From Kitasatospora sp. NBC_01266 (GTDB lineage: Bacteria > Actinomycetota > Actinomycetes > Streptomycetales > Streptomycetaceae): DNA of 64,000 nt. The notes beneath the pieces were generated by a model, which saw only the letters and a program-made list of their open reading frames with translations, was not told where the DNA came from and searched no databases. Below are positions 34,441-64,000 of the stretch, piece after piece (the first letter of the stretch is position 1; each line of letters begins with the position of its first letter). The stretch is from the NCBI RefSeq assembly GCF_036242395.1, contig NZ_CP108458.1, forward strand, positions 7,316,001 to 7,380,000. The letters are read 5' to 3'. The translations under genes were made by a program, and so were the position numbers.

Positions 34441-35826
34441 ATGGCGGGCTTCGGCTGGAAGCTGCACGGTGACGGCAGGAGCCCCGCGCCCGGTGCGGTG
34501 GTCAAGCCGGACGAGCGGCTGAGCTGGGGGCGCACCATCGGGCTCGGCGCTCAGCACGTGGTGGCGATGTTCGGTGCGACCTTCGTGGCACCGGTCCTGA
34601 TGGGGCTCAATCCCAACCTGGCCGTGATGGTCTCCGGTGTCGCGACCATCTTCTTCCTGCTGGTGACCGGCGGGCGGATCCCCAGCTACCTCGGCAGCAG
34701 CCTCTCGTTCGTCGGTGTGGCCGCCGTGATCAAGGCCCAGGGCGGTGACGCCGCGACACTCACCGGCGCCATGCTGGTGGTCGGGGCGGTGCTCGTGGCC
34801 TGCGGCGCGGCGGTCAGGGCGGCGGGCGCGCGGGTGATCCACGCCGTGCTGCCGCCGGTCGTGACCGGCGCGGTGGTGATGCTGATCGGCTTCAACCTGG
34901 CACCGGTCACCGCCGGGACGTACTGGCCGCAGGACCAGTGGACGGCACTGCTCACCATGCTGTTCACCGGCTTCGCCCTGGTGGTGCTGCGCGGCTTCTG
35001 GTCGCGGATCGCGATCTTCCTGGGCCTGGTCTTCGGGTACCTGATCTCCTGGGTCTTCGACCGGGTCTTCGGGAAGATCCACGCCGTCAACGGGGCCGGC
35101 GCGGTGACGGACCACTGGCGGCTCGACCTCTCCGGCGTGAGCAGGGCCCAGTGGCTCGGCCTGCCCACCCTGCACGCCCCGAGCTTCTCCGCCGCCGCCG
35201 TGCTGGTGGCACTGCCCGTCGTGGTCGCGCTGATCGCCGAGAACGCCGGACACGTCAAGGCGGTGGGCGAGATGACGGGTGACCCACTGGACGACCGGAT
35301 GGGCGTGGCGATCATGGCGGACGGCGCCGCCACCATGATCTCCACCAGCGTCGGCGGCCCGGCCACCACCACCTACGCCGAGAACATCGGTGTGATGGCC
35401 GCGACCCGGGTCTACTCCACCGCCGCGTACTGGTGCGCCGCCGGTTTCGCGATCCTCTTCGGCCTCTGCCCGAAGTTCGGCGCGGTGGTCGCCGCGATCC
35501 CGGGCGGCGTGCTGGGCGGGATCACCGTCGTCCTGTACGGCATGATCGGCCTGCTCGGCGCCCAGATCTGGGTGCACAACCGGGTGGACCTGACCAACCC
35601 GCTCCACCTCGTCCCCGTGGCGTCCGGTCTCATCATCGGCATCGGCAACGTGTCCCTGAAGTTCACCGCCGACTTCTCGCTCAGCGGCATCGCCCTGGGC
35701 ACCCTGGTCATCCTGATCGGCTACCACGTGCTGCGCCTGATGGCCCCGGCCTATATGAAGCAGCAGCAGTCGCCGCTGCTGGATGCGGGAACCAGCGAGT
35801 ACGACAGCGGTAGCTCGGACCGCTGA
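34441..35826 (+). CDS. NCS2 uracil/xanthine permease
   Basis: A 461-residue integral membrane nucleobase:cation symporter. GLGAQHVVAMFGATFVAP opens the first helix; VFFLLVTGGRIPSYLGSS-like spacing, ALIAENAGHVKAVGEMTG and GGPATTTYAENIGVMAATRVYS are the NCS2 signature motifs (QH and the TTYAEN substrate site). About 12-14 membrane segments are expected. Start ATG 34441, with GAGGAGAG upstream. It probably imports uracil or xanthine; which base cannot be decided. Confidence 0.93.
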   Translation: MAGFGWKLHGDGRSPAPGAVVKPDERLSWGRTIGLGAQHVVAMFGATFVAPVLMGLNPNLAVMVSGVATIFFLLVTGGRIPSYLGSSLSFVGVAAVIKAQGGDAATLTGAMLVVGAVLVACGAAVRAAGARVIHAVLPPVVTGAVVMLIGFNLAPVTAGTYWPQDQWTALLTMLFTGFALVVLRGFWSRIAIFLGLVFGYLISWVFDRVFGKIHAVNGAGAVTDHWRLDLSGVSRAQWLGLPTLHAPSFSAAAVLVALPVVVALIAENAGHVKAVGEMTGDPLDDRMGVAIMADGAATMISTSVGGPATTTYAENIGVMAATRVYSTAAYWCAAGFAILFGLCPKFGAVVAAIPGGVLGGITVVLYGMIGLLGAQIWVHNRVDLTNPLHLVPVASGLIIGIGNVSLKFTADFSLSGIALGTLVILIGYHVLRLMAPAYMKQQQSPLLDAGTSEYDSGSSDR

Positions 35827-35835
35827 CCGCTGACC

Positions 35836-35869
35836 GCTGACCGCGGCCCAGCGCCAGGGCTGGGTCAGC
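35836..35869. terminator. Hairpin between convergent genes
   Basis: GCTGACC (35836-35842) pairs with GGTCAGC (35863-35869), and CCCAGC with GCTGGG inside it, between the permease and the minus-strand gene. Overlaps the last codons of the latter. No T run. Confidence 0.4.
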
Positions 35870-36806
35870 CGCAGTGGCTCCAGCCGCTGGTCCAGGAGGT
35901 GCCGCGGTAGGAGCCGCCCCAGGTCACGCAGATGTGCGGGGCGTGCTCGGTGACCGGGCCGGCGTAGTCGGCGAAGTTGCCCGGGTTGCTCGTCGAGGCC
36001 CCGCCCTGGGCGGCCAGGGTGGCGTTCATGGGGACAGCGCCGCTCGGGTGGGCCACGAGCGTGACCGCACAGTCGACGCCGGTGGCGTTGTCGTACAGCA
36101 GGTAGATGGTGGCGTCGCCGAGGCTGTGCGAGTCGATGACGCCGTACCCGCTGCCGCAGACCTGGCCGGGGGTGTACGGGTTGGCGGCGGCCGGGGGCTG
36201 CGTCGGCGTTGGCGGCGGCGATCCCTTGGCGGTCGGGCCGGCGCCGGGGGTCTGCGCGGGGGCGGCCGGGGCCGTTGGCGCGGTGCTCGCCGCGGGGCCG
36301 CCCGGCGCCGGGGCGGCCGGTGGGGTGGTGGACCCGGTCGGGCGGGTCGGCTGGGTGGCGGTCGACCGGCCGGGGATGGCTGACGAGGGGGCGCCGGGTC
36401 CGGCGCTCGCACCGGCTGACGGAGGAGCACTGGGGCCGGCGCTCGGGGCGGCTGACGAGGGAGCGCCGGGTGCGGCGCTCGCACCGGCCGATGGCGAGGC
36501 GCTGTCGCCGGAATCACCGGCCGGCGCCGCGGTATCGCGCAGACCCGACACGCCGTCGAGACCGACTCCCGTGGCGGCGGAACTGTGGCCGGGCTTCGGC
36601 CCCGAACCGGTGACCGCGACCGCGCCGACAACGATGCCGCCCACAGCCGCCGCGGCCGCGACGCAGGCTGCCGCCCTGCGGACCTGCCGGCGCCGCCGGG
36701 ACGACTGCTGGTAACTCTCGGCCAGAGCCGCCCAGTCAGGTTCGGCGGTCGCCGCCTGCGTCGGTGTGCCGCTCCAGAGCGGTCCTGGCCCCCGTGTGTC
36801 CGTCAT
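35865..36806 (-). CDS. Membrane-anchored Pro/Ala/Ser-rich extracellular protein
   Basis: A 313-residue product: about 40 cytoplasmic residues ending in SRRRRQVRRAA, one membrane segment (CVAAAAAVGGIVVGAVAVTG), a long low-complexity stalk rich in Ala, Pro, Ser and Gly (GAPSSAAPSAGPSAPPSAG-type repeats), then a compact C-terminal domain (PGQVCGSGYGVIDSHSLGDA onward) with three cysteines and several Trp, ending SGWSHCG. This looks like a cell-surface protein or anti-sigma-like anchor. I do not recognise the outer domain. Start ATG 36806. Confidence 0.75.
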   Translation of the reverse strand: MTDTRGPGPLWSGTPTQAATAEPDWAALAESYQQSSRRRRQVRRAAACVAAAAAVGGIVVGAVAVTGSGPKPGHSSAATGVGLDGVSGLRDTAAPAGDSGDSASPSAGASAAPGAPSSAAPSAGPSAPPSAGASAGPGAPSSAIPGRSTATQPTRPTGSTTPPAAPAPGGPAASTAPTAPAAPAQTPGAGPTAKGSPPPTPTQPPAAANPYTPGQVCGSGYGVIDSHSLGDATIYLLYDNATGVDCAVTLVAHPSGAVPMNATLAAQGGASTSNPGNFADYAGPVTEHAPHICVTWGGSYRGTSWTSGWSHCG

Positions 36807-37450
36807 GGGCCGACATCCTAGGACACCTGTCCTACCTGCGCGGTGGCAGGTGGACACCGGACGCAGCGTCACCGCGCGGGGCCCCCGGGGGAGATCCGGG
36901 CACCGGCGGTCAGCGGCCGCTGGCCGGCGGCGGTGGCTGCCCCAATGGGCTGTCCGTAGCACTTTGTTGGCCGATGATCACGGATCGATGTAACCAATCA
37001 TCAGGTTCGACGCGTCCCTGGTAGTTGAGCGGTGCGAGAGCCGCCGCCCCGCCCCTCCTCGAGGCGGGCCCCGCCCAGCGACGGAGTGTGAGACCTTGCC
37101 CCAGCAGGCCCCTTTCCGACCTGTCCGACGGCCCCGGGTCGGAGCGCCGACCGAGCCCGCTGTATCCGCACCTGCCTGGAGACCCTCGGCCGGAACGCCA
37201 CGCTGAGGACCGCCCCGGGCCACGACGACGTCACCGGCGTCGGCTCGGCAGCCGCGGACTTCGCACCCTCATTCGTCCGGCACTGACCCCGCGCCCCGAG
37301 GCGCCCCGGGGCCATTGGTGCGTGCCCGCTGCCCGCTGCCCGGTATTCGGCTGGATATCCCGGGAATGCCCGGGAGTTATCGTGGGGGTTCTCGTCCGGG
37401 AGTTCTCCGGGAGCCGCGCCCGGCGCGGCTGTTCCATGATCATTCGTGCG
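36807..37450. other. Long gene-poor region upstream of the NRPS cluster
   Basis: No open frame here looks like a real gene; those present are Arg/Pro-rich shadows. It contains the palindrome at 37358-37375 and direct copies of CGGGAGTT (37371 and 37398 areas). No match to the IdeR/DmdR iron box was seen on either strand. It probably carries the cluster's control sites. Confidence 0.5.
37358..37375. promoter_or_regulatory. Palindrome upstream of the mbtH promoter
   Basis: TCCCGGG-AATG-CCCGGGA, a perfect 7-bp inverted repeat about 75 bases upstream of the candidate -35 box. Position and symmetry suit an activator site; the regulator is not in the window. Confidence 0.4.
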
Positions 37451-37480
37451 TTGACAGTTTCGCCACCGAGCTCCTAGGTT
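37451..37480 (+). promoter_or_regulatory. Candidate promoter of the mbtH-NRPS operon
   Basis: TTGACA (37451-37456), 18-base spacer, TAGGTT (37475-37480). The -35 is a perfect consensus and the -10 fits TAnnnT. A start near 37487 gives a leader of about 238 bases before mbtH. Confidence 0.5.
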
Positions 37481-37724
37481 GAAAGCGCCGCACAGCCGCA
37501 GACGTAGCGTCAAATGGGGGACCGCTGCCAGGCCGTGGGCATCCGATACGGGGGATGTGCCGAGTGAGTGCCGTGCGCATTGCGCAGGCCGGCTCCGTCC
37601 GGTTCCACAGACCGTTCCCACCGCTGAACGCACTGCTGAGCGCGCGGCACTTCCGCGTCTTCGGCACAAGCCGGTCGGTGACCGCTGCCGCATGCCCGCC
37701 AGCAGAAATCGAAAAGGTGAAGCC

Positions 37725-37940
37725 ATGGCCAATCCATTTGAGAACGACGACGCCCAGTACTGCGTTCTGGTCAACGACGAGGGACAGCACTCGCTCTGGC
37801 CTGCGGCGATCGAGGTGCCGGCCGGCTGGGTGGCGCGGTTCGGCCCGTCGCCGCGCGAGGCGTGCCTCGCCCATGTCGAGGAGAACTGGACCGACATGCG
37901 CCCGCTCAGCCTGGTCCGCGAGATGGATGCGTTGTCCTGA
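37725..37940 (+). CDS. MbtH-family protein
   Basis: A 71-residue partner of NRPS adenylation domains, needed for their folding or activity. The family core is complete: NPFENDDAQYCVLVNDEGQH, SLWPAAIEVPAGWVARFG and the Trp-rich end HVEENWTDMRPLSL. Start ATG 37725, with AAAAGGTGA at good spacing. It is the first gene of the cluster, 234 bases before the first NRPS gene. It lies inside a region whose longer open frames are not coding. Confidence 0.95.
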   Translation: MANPFENDDAQYCVLVNDEGQHSLWPAAIEVPAGWVARFGPSPREACLAHVEENWTDMRPLSLVREMDALS

Positions 37941-37950
37941 CGGGCGCGCT

Positions 37951-38040
37951 CTCCCGACCGCTGTCCTCTGACCGCCGTCTCCCGACCGCTGTCCTCTGAC
38001 CGCCGTTTCCCGACCGCTGTCCTCTGACCGCCGTTTCCCG
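37951..38040. repeat. Three 28-bp direct repeats between mbtH and the first NRPS gene
   Basis: Units at 37951-37978, 37979-38006 and 38007-38034 share CTCTGACCGCCGT and CCCGACCGCTGTC and differ at one or two bases; a partial fourth starts at 38035. A shorter GATTCGCT array follows near 38127-38147. They lie in the untranslated gap of the operon. Confidence 0.9.
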
Positions 38041-38174
38041 CCCGCGCACCGACCGTTCGACCAGCCGGGCCGAATGGATTTCGCCGAGCGGGTAATACCG
38101 TGCAGCGCGCGGCCGGTTGTCGCTCCGATTCGCTGATTCGCTGATTCGCCGAACCAATGGGATGAGAGAAAGCC

Positions 38175-41100
38175 ATGCCTGCGCACGATTCGGCCCCGGT
38201 GCCGCTTTCCAGAGCACAGCACGGAATCTGGCTGGCCCAACAGCTGGATCCGGCGAGCAGCGCCTACAACCTGGCTCAGTTCACCGACATCCGAGGGCCG
38301 TTGACGCTTTCGGTGCTCGACCGGGCGGTGCGGCGACTGGTCGGTGAGGTGGAGACCGCGCACGTGCGGTTACGGCCGGACGGGGTCAGTGCGCTGCAAC
38401 TGCGGTATGACGGACCGGGCCGGCCCTTGGAGTCGGTCGACCTGAGCGGCGAGCGGTTACCGCGAGAAGCCGCCGAGCGCTGGATGCGCGAGCAGGTCGA
38501 CCGGCCGGTCGACCTGCTGGCCGGGCCGCTGTTCAGCACCGCCGTGCTGCGGCTCGCGCCCGACTGGCACTTCCTCTACGTGGGCGGCCACCACATCATC
38601 ACGGACGGCTTCAGCGGCTCCCTGGTGAGCGCCCGGATCGCGGAGCTCTACACCGCGCTGGAACGCGGCGAGGAGCCTGCCGCCCACTCCTTCGGCACCC
38701 TCGCCCAGCTGCTGGAGCAGGACGCCGCCTACCGGGCCTCGGAGCGGTTCGAGGAGGACCGGGCGTACTGGCAGGCGCACCTGAGCGACCTGCCCCGGCC
38801 CGCCCCGCTGTCCGGTCGGCCGACCGGTGCCGGGTACGCGAGCGGGGCGGCCGGCGCGACGCGGCGGACCGGGCGGATCGGCGCCGCGCAGACGGCCGCC
38901 GTGCGCGCCGCGGCCCGCCGAGCCAGGACCGCCCTGCCCGCGCTGGCGGTCGCCGCGGTTGCCGCCTACACCCAGCGGATGACCGGCGAGTCGAGCGTGG
39001 TGCTGGGCCTGCCGGTGACCGCGCGGAGCAACGCGGTGCTGCGCGGCATCCCCGGCATGGTGTCCAACATCGTGCCGCTGCGCCTGGAGGTCGGCGCGGA
39101 CCTGCGCTGGACCGACCTGGCGCGGGCGGCCGCGGCCGAGGTGAAGCGGGCGCTGCGCCACCAGCGCTACCTCCATCAGGACATGCGCGCCGATCAGGAC
39201 CTGCGCGCCGATCTGGAGATGCGCGCCGATCGGGACCTGCGTACTGAACGGGGCCGCGCCGAGGGCCTGTTCACGACCCAGGTCAACCTGCTGCCGGCCG
39301 GCAGCGGGCTGCGGTTCGGTGCCGCCACCGGCACCCAGATCTACCTGGCCGGGCCGGTCGACGACCTGTCCGTCGTGCTCCAGGACCACGGCACCGAGGG
39401 CCTGATGCTGCAGGTCGAGGCCAACGCGTCGCGCTACCCGGCCGATGAGGTGGCCGGCCACCAGCAGCGGCTCTCCGCGTTCCTGTGCGCGGCCGCGGCG
39501 GACCCCGATCGGACGGTGGGCCGTACCGAGTTGCTGACGCCGGCCGAGCGCCGCTGGGTCATGGTCCAGGGCCAGGCCACCCCGCACCGCGAGGATCCGA
39601 CGGCGAGCACGCTCACCGAGCGGTTCGCCGCCCAGGTGGCGCGCACGCCGGACGCGACCGCACTGAGCTCCGACGGTGTCCGCTACAGCTACCGGGAGCT
39701 GGACCTGCGGGCCAACCGCCTGGCGCACCGGCTGCTCGCGTCCGGGGTGACGGCCGAGACGCCCGTGGTGCTGCTGCAGGAACGCACCCCGGACCTGGTG
39801 GTCTCGATGCTGGCCGTGGTCAAGGCGGGCGGCGTCTACCTGCCGCTGGACACCCGGCACCCGGTGCGGCGGCTGCGGACCACGGCACGCGACAGCGGCG
39901 CGCTGCTGGTGCTCTGCGACGCCGGCACCCTGGAGTTGGCCGAGCGGCTGGAGCTGCCCGTGGTCGCGGTCGACGCTCCGCGGACCTGGCAGGACGGGCC
40001 GGCCACCGAGCCGACCGTGACCTGCGGGCCGGCGCAGTTGGCGTACGTGATGTACACCTCCGGCTCCACCGGCACGCCCAAGGGCGTCGCCATCACGCAC
40101 GAGGACATCCTGGGGCTGGCGCTGGACCACGTCTGGGACGGCGAGGCGCACCGGCGGGTGCTCTTCCACTCGCCCGCGGCCTTCGACCTGGCGACCTACG
40201 AGGTGTGGGTGCCGCTGCTGAACGGTGGCGAGGTCGTCGTCGCGCCGCCCGGCGAACTGGACATCCCCACCCTCGGTGCCGTGCTCGCACGGCACCGGGT
40301 GACCGCACTCTGGCTCACCGCCGGGCTGCTGCGGCTGGTCGCCGAGGAGGACCCGGGGTGCCTGGCCGGGCTCCGGGAGCTCTGGGCGGGCGGCGACGTG
40401 GTGCCCGCCGCGACGGTGCGCCGGCTGCGCGAGGCCTGCCCGGCGCTGGTGATCGTCGACGGCTACGGCCCGACCGAGGCGACCACCTTCATCACCTACC
40501 ACCGGCTGGCCGCCACCGACCCGGTGCCCGACCCGATGCCGATCGGCCGGCCGTTCCAGGGGATGCGCTGCTACGTGCTGGACGAGTGGCTGCGGCCGGT
40601 CCCGGCGGGCAGCGTCGGCGAGTTGTACGCCGGCGGCATCGGACTGGCGCGCGGCTACGTCCGGCACCCGGGCCGCACGGCCGAGCGGTTCGTGGCGGAC
40701 CCGTTCGCCGGCGACGCGGGGGCGCGGATGTACCGCACCGGGGACCTGGTGCGCTGGAACGCCGGCGGCGAGCTGGAGTTCGTCGGGCGGAGCGACGACC
40801 AGGTGAAGATCCGCGGCTTCCGGATCGAGCCGGGCGAGATCGAGTCCGCGCTGGCCGACTGCCCCGGTGTCGGCCAGGTGGCGGTGGACATCCGCACCGG
40901 GCCGCGCGGGGACAAGCGCATCGTCGCCTACCTGGTGGCGCAGACGCCGGGGCTGTCAGCGGACCTCGCGCCGGTGCGGTCCCACGCGGCCGCCACCCTG
41001 CCCTCCTACATGGTGCCCGCGGCCTTCGTGCGGCTCGACGCACTGCCGCTGACCGGCAACGGGAAGGTGGACCGCCGGGCGCTGCCCGTACCGGACTTCG

Positions 41101-42946
41101 GCGCGCTCGAGGCGGCCGGGCAGGCCCCGGCCACCGCGGCCGAGGCGACGCTGTGCGCGCTGTTCGCCGAGGTCCTCGGCCTCGGCTCGGTGGGCGCGGA
41201 CGCCGGGTTCTTCGAGCTCGGCGGGGACAGCATCATGGCGATCCAGCTGGCCGGCCGGGCCAGGGCGGCCGGCCTGGTGTTCACGCCCCGGGAGGTCTTC
41301 GACCACCGCACGCCGGCCGCGCTGGCCCGGGTCTGCCGCACCGAGCCGGTGGAGCAGGCCCAGGAGCGCGACCCGGACGCCGGTGTCGGCCCGGTCCCGG
41401 CCACCCCGATCGTCCAGCGGCTGCGCGAACTCGGCGGCCCGATCGACGGTTACCACCAGTCGGTGGTGCTGCGCAGCCCGGCCGGACTGGACGAGCCGAC
41501 GCTGCACCGGGCGGTGCAGTGCCTGCTGGACCGGCACGACGCGCTGCGGCTGCGGCTGGCCGACCGGGACGGCGGCTGGCAGCTGTCGGTCGCCCCGCGC
41601 GGCGAGGTGTCCGGCAAGGCGTGCGTGACCCGGGTCGACGTCGAACACGCTGTTGATGTCGAGCACGCTGTCGACGTCGAAGACGGTGGGGCCGCGCTGG
41701 CGGACCTGGTGCGCGAGGCCCGGGAGCGGGCCGCGCGCGAGCTGGCGCCGCAGGACGGTGCGCTGGTCCGGGTGGTGTGGCTGGACCGCGGACCCGACCT
41801 GCCGGGCCGGCTGGTGCTGGTGCTGCACCACCTCTGCGTGGACGGCGTCTCCTGGCGGATCCTGCTGCCCGAACTGGTCGCCGCGTACCAGGCGGAGAGC
41901 GCCGGCGCCGCGCCGTGCCTGGACCCGGTCGGCACCCCGCTCAAGGAGTGGGCCGAGCAGCTGGTGGCCGCCGCCGACGAGCCCGCGACGGTGGCCGAAC
42001 TCGCATACTGGCAGCAGGCGTCGGCCGGTGACGATCCGCTGCTGGGCCGTGGTCGGCCGGACCCGGCGCGCGATGTCGTCGCCACCGAGGCCCGGCTGAT
42101 CCGCACCCTGGCGCCCGAGCTGGCCGAGCCGCTGCTGACCACCGTGCCGGCCGCCTTCTACACCGGCGCCACCGAGGTACTGCTGGCCGGCCTGGCGCTG
42201 GCGGTGACCGACTGGCGCGGGCGGCACGGCCGCCCGGACGGCCCGGTCCGGGTGGACCTGGAGGGCCACGGCCGCGAAGGCGAGCGCTGCGGCGCCGACC
42301 TGACCCGCACGGTCGGCTGGTTCACCACGCTGTATCCGGTGCGGCTGGTCACGGACGCCGCGCAGACGGCCGGCACCTGGGCGGCGGGCCCGGCGACCGG
42401 CGCGCTGATCAAGCGGGTCAAGGAGCAGCTGCGGGCGGTGCCCGGGCACGGGCTGGGCTACGGCCTGCTGCGCCACCTCAACGCGCGGACCGGGCCGCTG
42501 CTCGCCGCCGCGCCGACCCCGCAGATCTGCTTCAACTACCTCGGCCGCACCGCCGGCCTCGGCCGCACGCCCGAGGCCGACTGGTCGGTGGCCGCCGAGG
42601 ACGGCGCGTTCGCCGGCGGCGGCGATCCGCTGATGCCGCTCGGCCACCTGCTGGAGATCGACGCGGTCGCCCAGGAGGGGCCGCACGGAGCCGAGTTGAG
42701 CGTCAGCTGGCGCTGGCCGAGCGGACTGCTGGCGGAGCACGAGGTGGCGGACCTGGCCGACACCTGGCAGCGGGCGCTGGAGGTGCTGGTGCGCCATGGG
42801 CAGTCGCCGCAGGCGGGCGGGCACACCCCGTCCGACCTGGCGCTGGTGGAGCTGGCGCAGGAGGAGATCGAGGGCTTCGAGGCGGACTTCGCCGCCGACG
42901 CGGCCCGGGGCGACGAGTGGGACGAGGACGCATGGGGGACCGGCCG

Positions 42947-42950
<4 letters not shown>
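38175..42950 (+). CDS. NRPS module 1: C-A-T-E
   Basis: A 1591-residue synthetase. C domain (about 8-440, active site HHIITDG) starts PLSRAQHGIWLAQQLDP like EntF-type or starter C domains, so an acyl or aryl cap is likely. A domain (about 480-970): YTSGSTGTPKG, FDLATYEVW, DGYGPTEATTF; eye-read code DLYWWGGTFK, of which W, GG, TFK match Val codes (DAFWIGGTFK) but the L, Y and second W do not. T domain Ser1019 in GGDSIM, the form that precedes E domains. E domain (about 1076-1536): LHHLCVDGVSW, EGHGRE, TVGWFT, NYLG. Product: a D-residue passed to the next protein. ATG 38175 follows GAGAGAAAG. Confidence 0.92.
39180..39251 (+). repeat. Four in-frame 18-bp repeats inside the C domain of module 1
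   Basis: Units at 39180, 39198, 39216 and 39234 encode DMRADQ, DLRADL, EMRADR and DLRTER (residues 336-359) after RHQRYLHQ. In typical C domains this loop holds a single FEDLRRDLG-like segment, so it appears expanded by repeat growth. Confidence 0.85.
41634..41687 (+). repeat. In-frame 18-bp repeats inside the E domain
   Basis: VDVEHA is encoded twice, followed by a third diverged copy VDVEDG, each 18 bases. It sits in a surface-loop position before the E-domain active-site HHxxxDG. Confidence 0.8.
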
Positions 42951-62860
<19,910 letters not shown>

Positions 62861-62871
<11 letters not shown>

Positions 62872-64000
62872 CCTGACCGACCAGGAGTTGACCGACAGTC
62901 ACACACCCGACCAGGGAACACCCGACCAGGGAACAGCGGACCCGGCAGCGGGTGCGGGTGCAGGCGGTGGCAGACGGGGCATGGGGCGGCTGCCGGCCGA
63001 ACGGAACGTCCGCTGGTTCCTGCTGGGACAGCTCGTCTCGGTGCTCGGGGACACGATGCTCTGGCTGGTGGCCGGGATCTGGGTCAAGGAGCTGACCGGG
63101 AGCAACTCGGCGGCCGCGCTCACCTTCTTCCTGGTGATCGTCGGCACGCTCTGCGCCCCGGTCGGCGGCATGGTCGCCGACCGCTACCGCCGGCGCCGGC
63201 TGCTCCTGGTGCTCAACCTGGCGACCGCCGCCGTGCTGCCGGTGCTGCTGCTGGTCCGCGACAGCGGCCAGGTCTGGCTGGTCTACCTGGTGATGCTGCT
63301 CTACGGCCTGTCCAACAGCTTCCTCGATCCGGCGCAGGCCGGCCTGCTGCGGGTGCTGGTCCCCGGGGAGCGGGTGGGCGAGGTCAACGGCCTGCTGCAG
63401 ACGGCGAAGCAGTCGCTGCGCCTGATCTCCCCGCTGGCCGGGGCCGGGTTGTTCGCCGCGCTGGGCGCCCATGCCGTGGTGCTGGTGGACACCGGTACCT
63501 TTCTGGTCGCGGTGGCCACCCTGCTGGCCGTGCGGCTGGACGAGGAGGCGCCGTCGGCCGGCGGCAGCGGGTGGCGCACCGAGATCACCGAAGGCGTCCG
63601 GCACCTGGCGAAGACCGTCGTGCTGCGGCAGCTCACCATCGGCTGCGCGCTGACCATGGTGGGGATGGGTCTGGCCGAGACGGTCGGGCTCGCCGTGGTC
63701 GGTGACGGGCTGGGGCGGCCGCCGGCCTTCCTCGGCGTGCTGCTGGTCGGTCAGGGGGTCGGCGCGGTGCTGGCCGGGCTGACCGCGGCCCGGATCGCCC
63801 GGCGGATCGGCGACGGCCTGCTGGTCGCCGCGGGCATGGCGTCCTTCGGGCTCGGCGCGCTGCTGCAGACCGTGCCGTCGGTGGCCGTGGTGGCGACCGG
63901 GATGGTGCTGTGCGGCGCCAGCATGCCGTGGATCGCCATCGGGCTGACCACGATCGGTTTCCGCCACACGCCGCCGGAGCTGGTCGGGCGGGTCTACGCC
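62861..64000 (+). CDS. MFS exporter, N-terminal part (runs off the window)
   Basis: 380 codons are visible and no stop is reached. After a 45-residue polar leader with small repeats (TPDQGTPDQGTADPAAGAGAG), the major-facilitator helices start at RNVRWFLLGQLVSVLGDTMLWLVAG, with the motif-A-like GGMVADRYRRRRLL after helix 2 and at least ten segments in view. This resembles EntS-type and drug/siderophore exporters. Start ATG 62861 overlaps the NRPS stop by 11 bases, so it is coupled to the synthetase and probably exports its product. Confidence 0.9.

Noticed and set aside
37025..37477. 150-codon open frame before the cluster
   Set aside because: Arg/Pro-rich, no ribosome site, no recognisable domain; covers the palindrome and promoter.
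36807..37724. IdeR/DmdR iron box upstream of mbtH
   Set aside because: Only a TAGGTT half-site (part of the -10 box) was found; the opposite half is absent.

Overview
The window is 64 kb of very GC-rich DNA with strong G/C third-codon bias, GTG/TTG starts and the gene order coaBC-metK-priA ... def-fmt-rsmB ... rpe. That order and style point to a Streptomyces- or Kitasatospora-like actinobacterium (family-level inference; species unknown).

Layout. 1-8491 is core chromosome: coaB end, metK, priA, an HTH protein, def, fmt, rsmB. 8600-19520 holds ordinary single genes: a VOC protein, a P-loop kinase, a TetR/DrrAB-type ABC exporter unit with two candidate operators, an aldo/keto reductase, an SDR, a methyltransferase, an SCO6745-like protein, rpe, an RDD membrane protein and a pirin. 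19520-31000 is an accessory, decayed zone: a frameshifted 2'-5' RNA ligase, a cupin-SDR-CMD operon facing an XRE/MmyB regulator, a HAD remnant, a truncated methyltransferase fused to a truncated winged-helix gene, an IS6-like remnant with recognisable inverted repeats, a secreted M9 collagenase, a truncated IS110 transposase and a type I-E CRISPR-like repeat pair without cas genes. 31000-36800 holds a Ser/Thr kinase, small genes, an F420-type nitroreductase, a NUDIX hydrolase, an NCS2 permease and a Pro/Ala/Ser-rich membrane-anchored protein.

37451-64000 is the start of a nonribosomal peptide cluster: a candidate promoter, an MbtH protein, three translationally overlapping NRPS genes (C-A-T-E; C-A-T; four C-A-T modules, then C-A-T-TE) and an overlapping MFS exporter that leaves the window. 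By-eye specificity codes read: residue 1 unresolved (Val-like core, epimerised to D), Ser, basic (Lys-like), Ser, Gly, basic (same code as position 3), Gln. The first C domain looks like one that accepts an acyl or aryl starter, so the product is probably a capped heptapeptide. The MFS partner and Ser/basic/Gly composition would fit a siderophore or similar export product, but no IdeR/DmdR iron box is visible here.

Across the window, short tandem repeats of 9-28 bp occur between genes, at start-codon regions and inside NRPS domains. Three otherwise family-like genes are broken at 5-base G/C runs, so either replication slippage is frequent or some indels are sequence errors.
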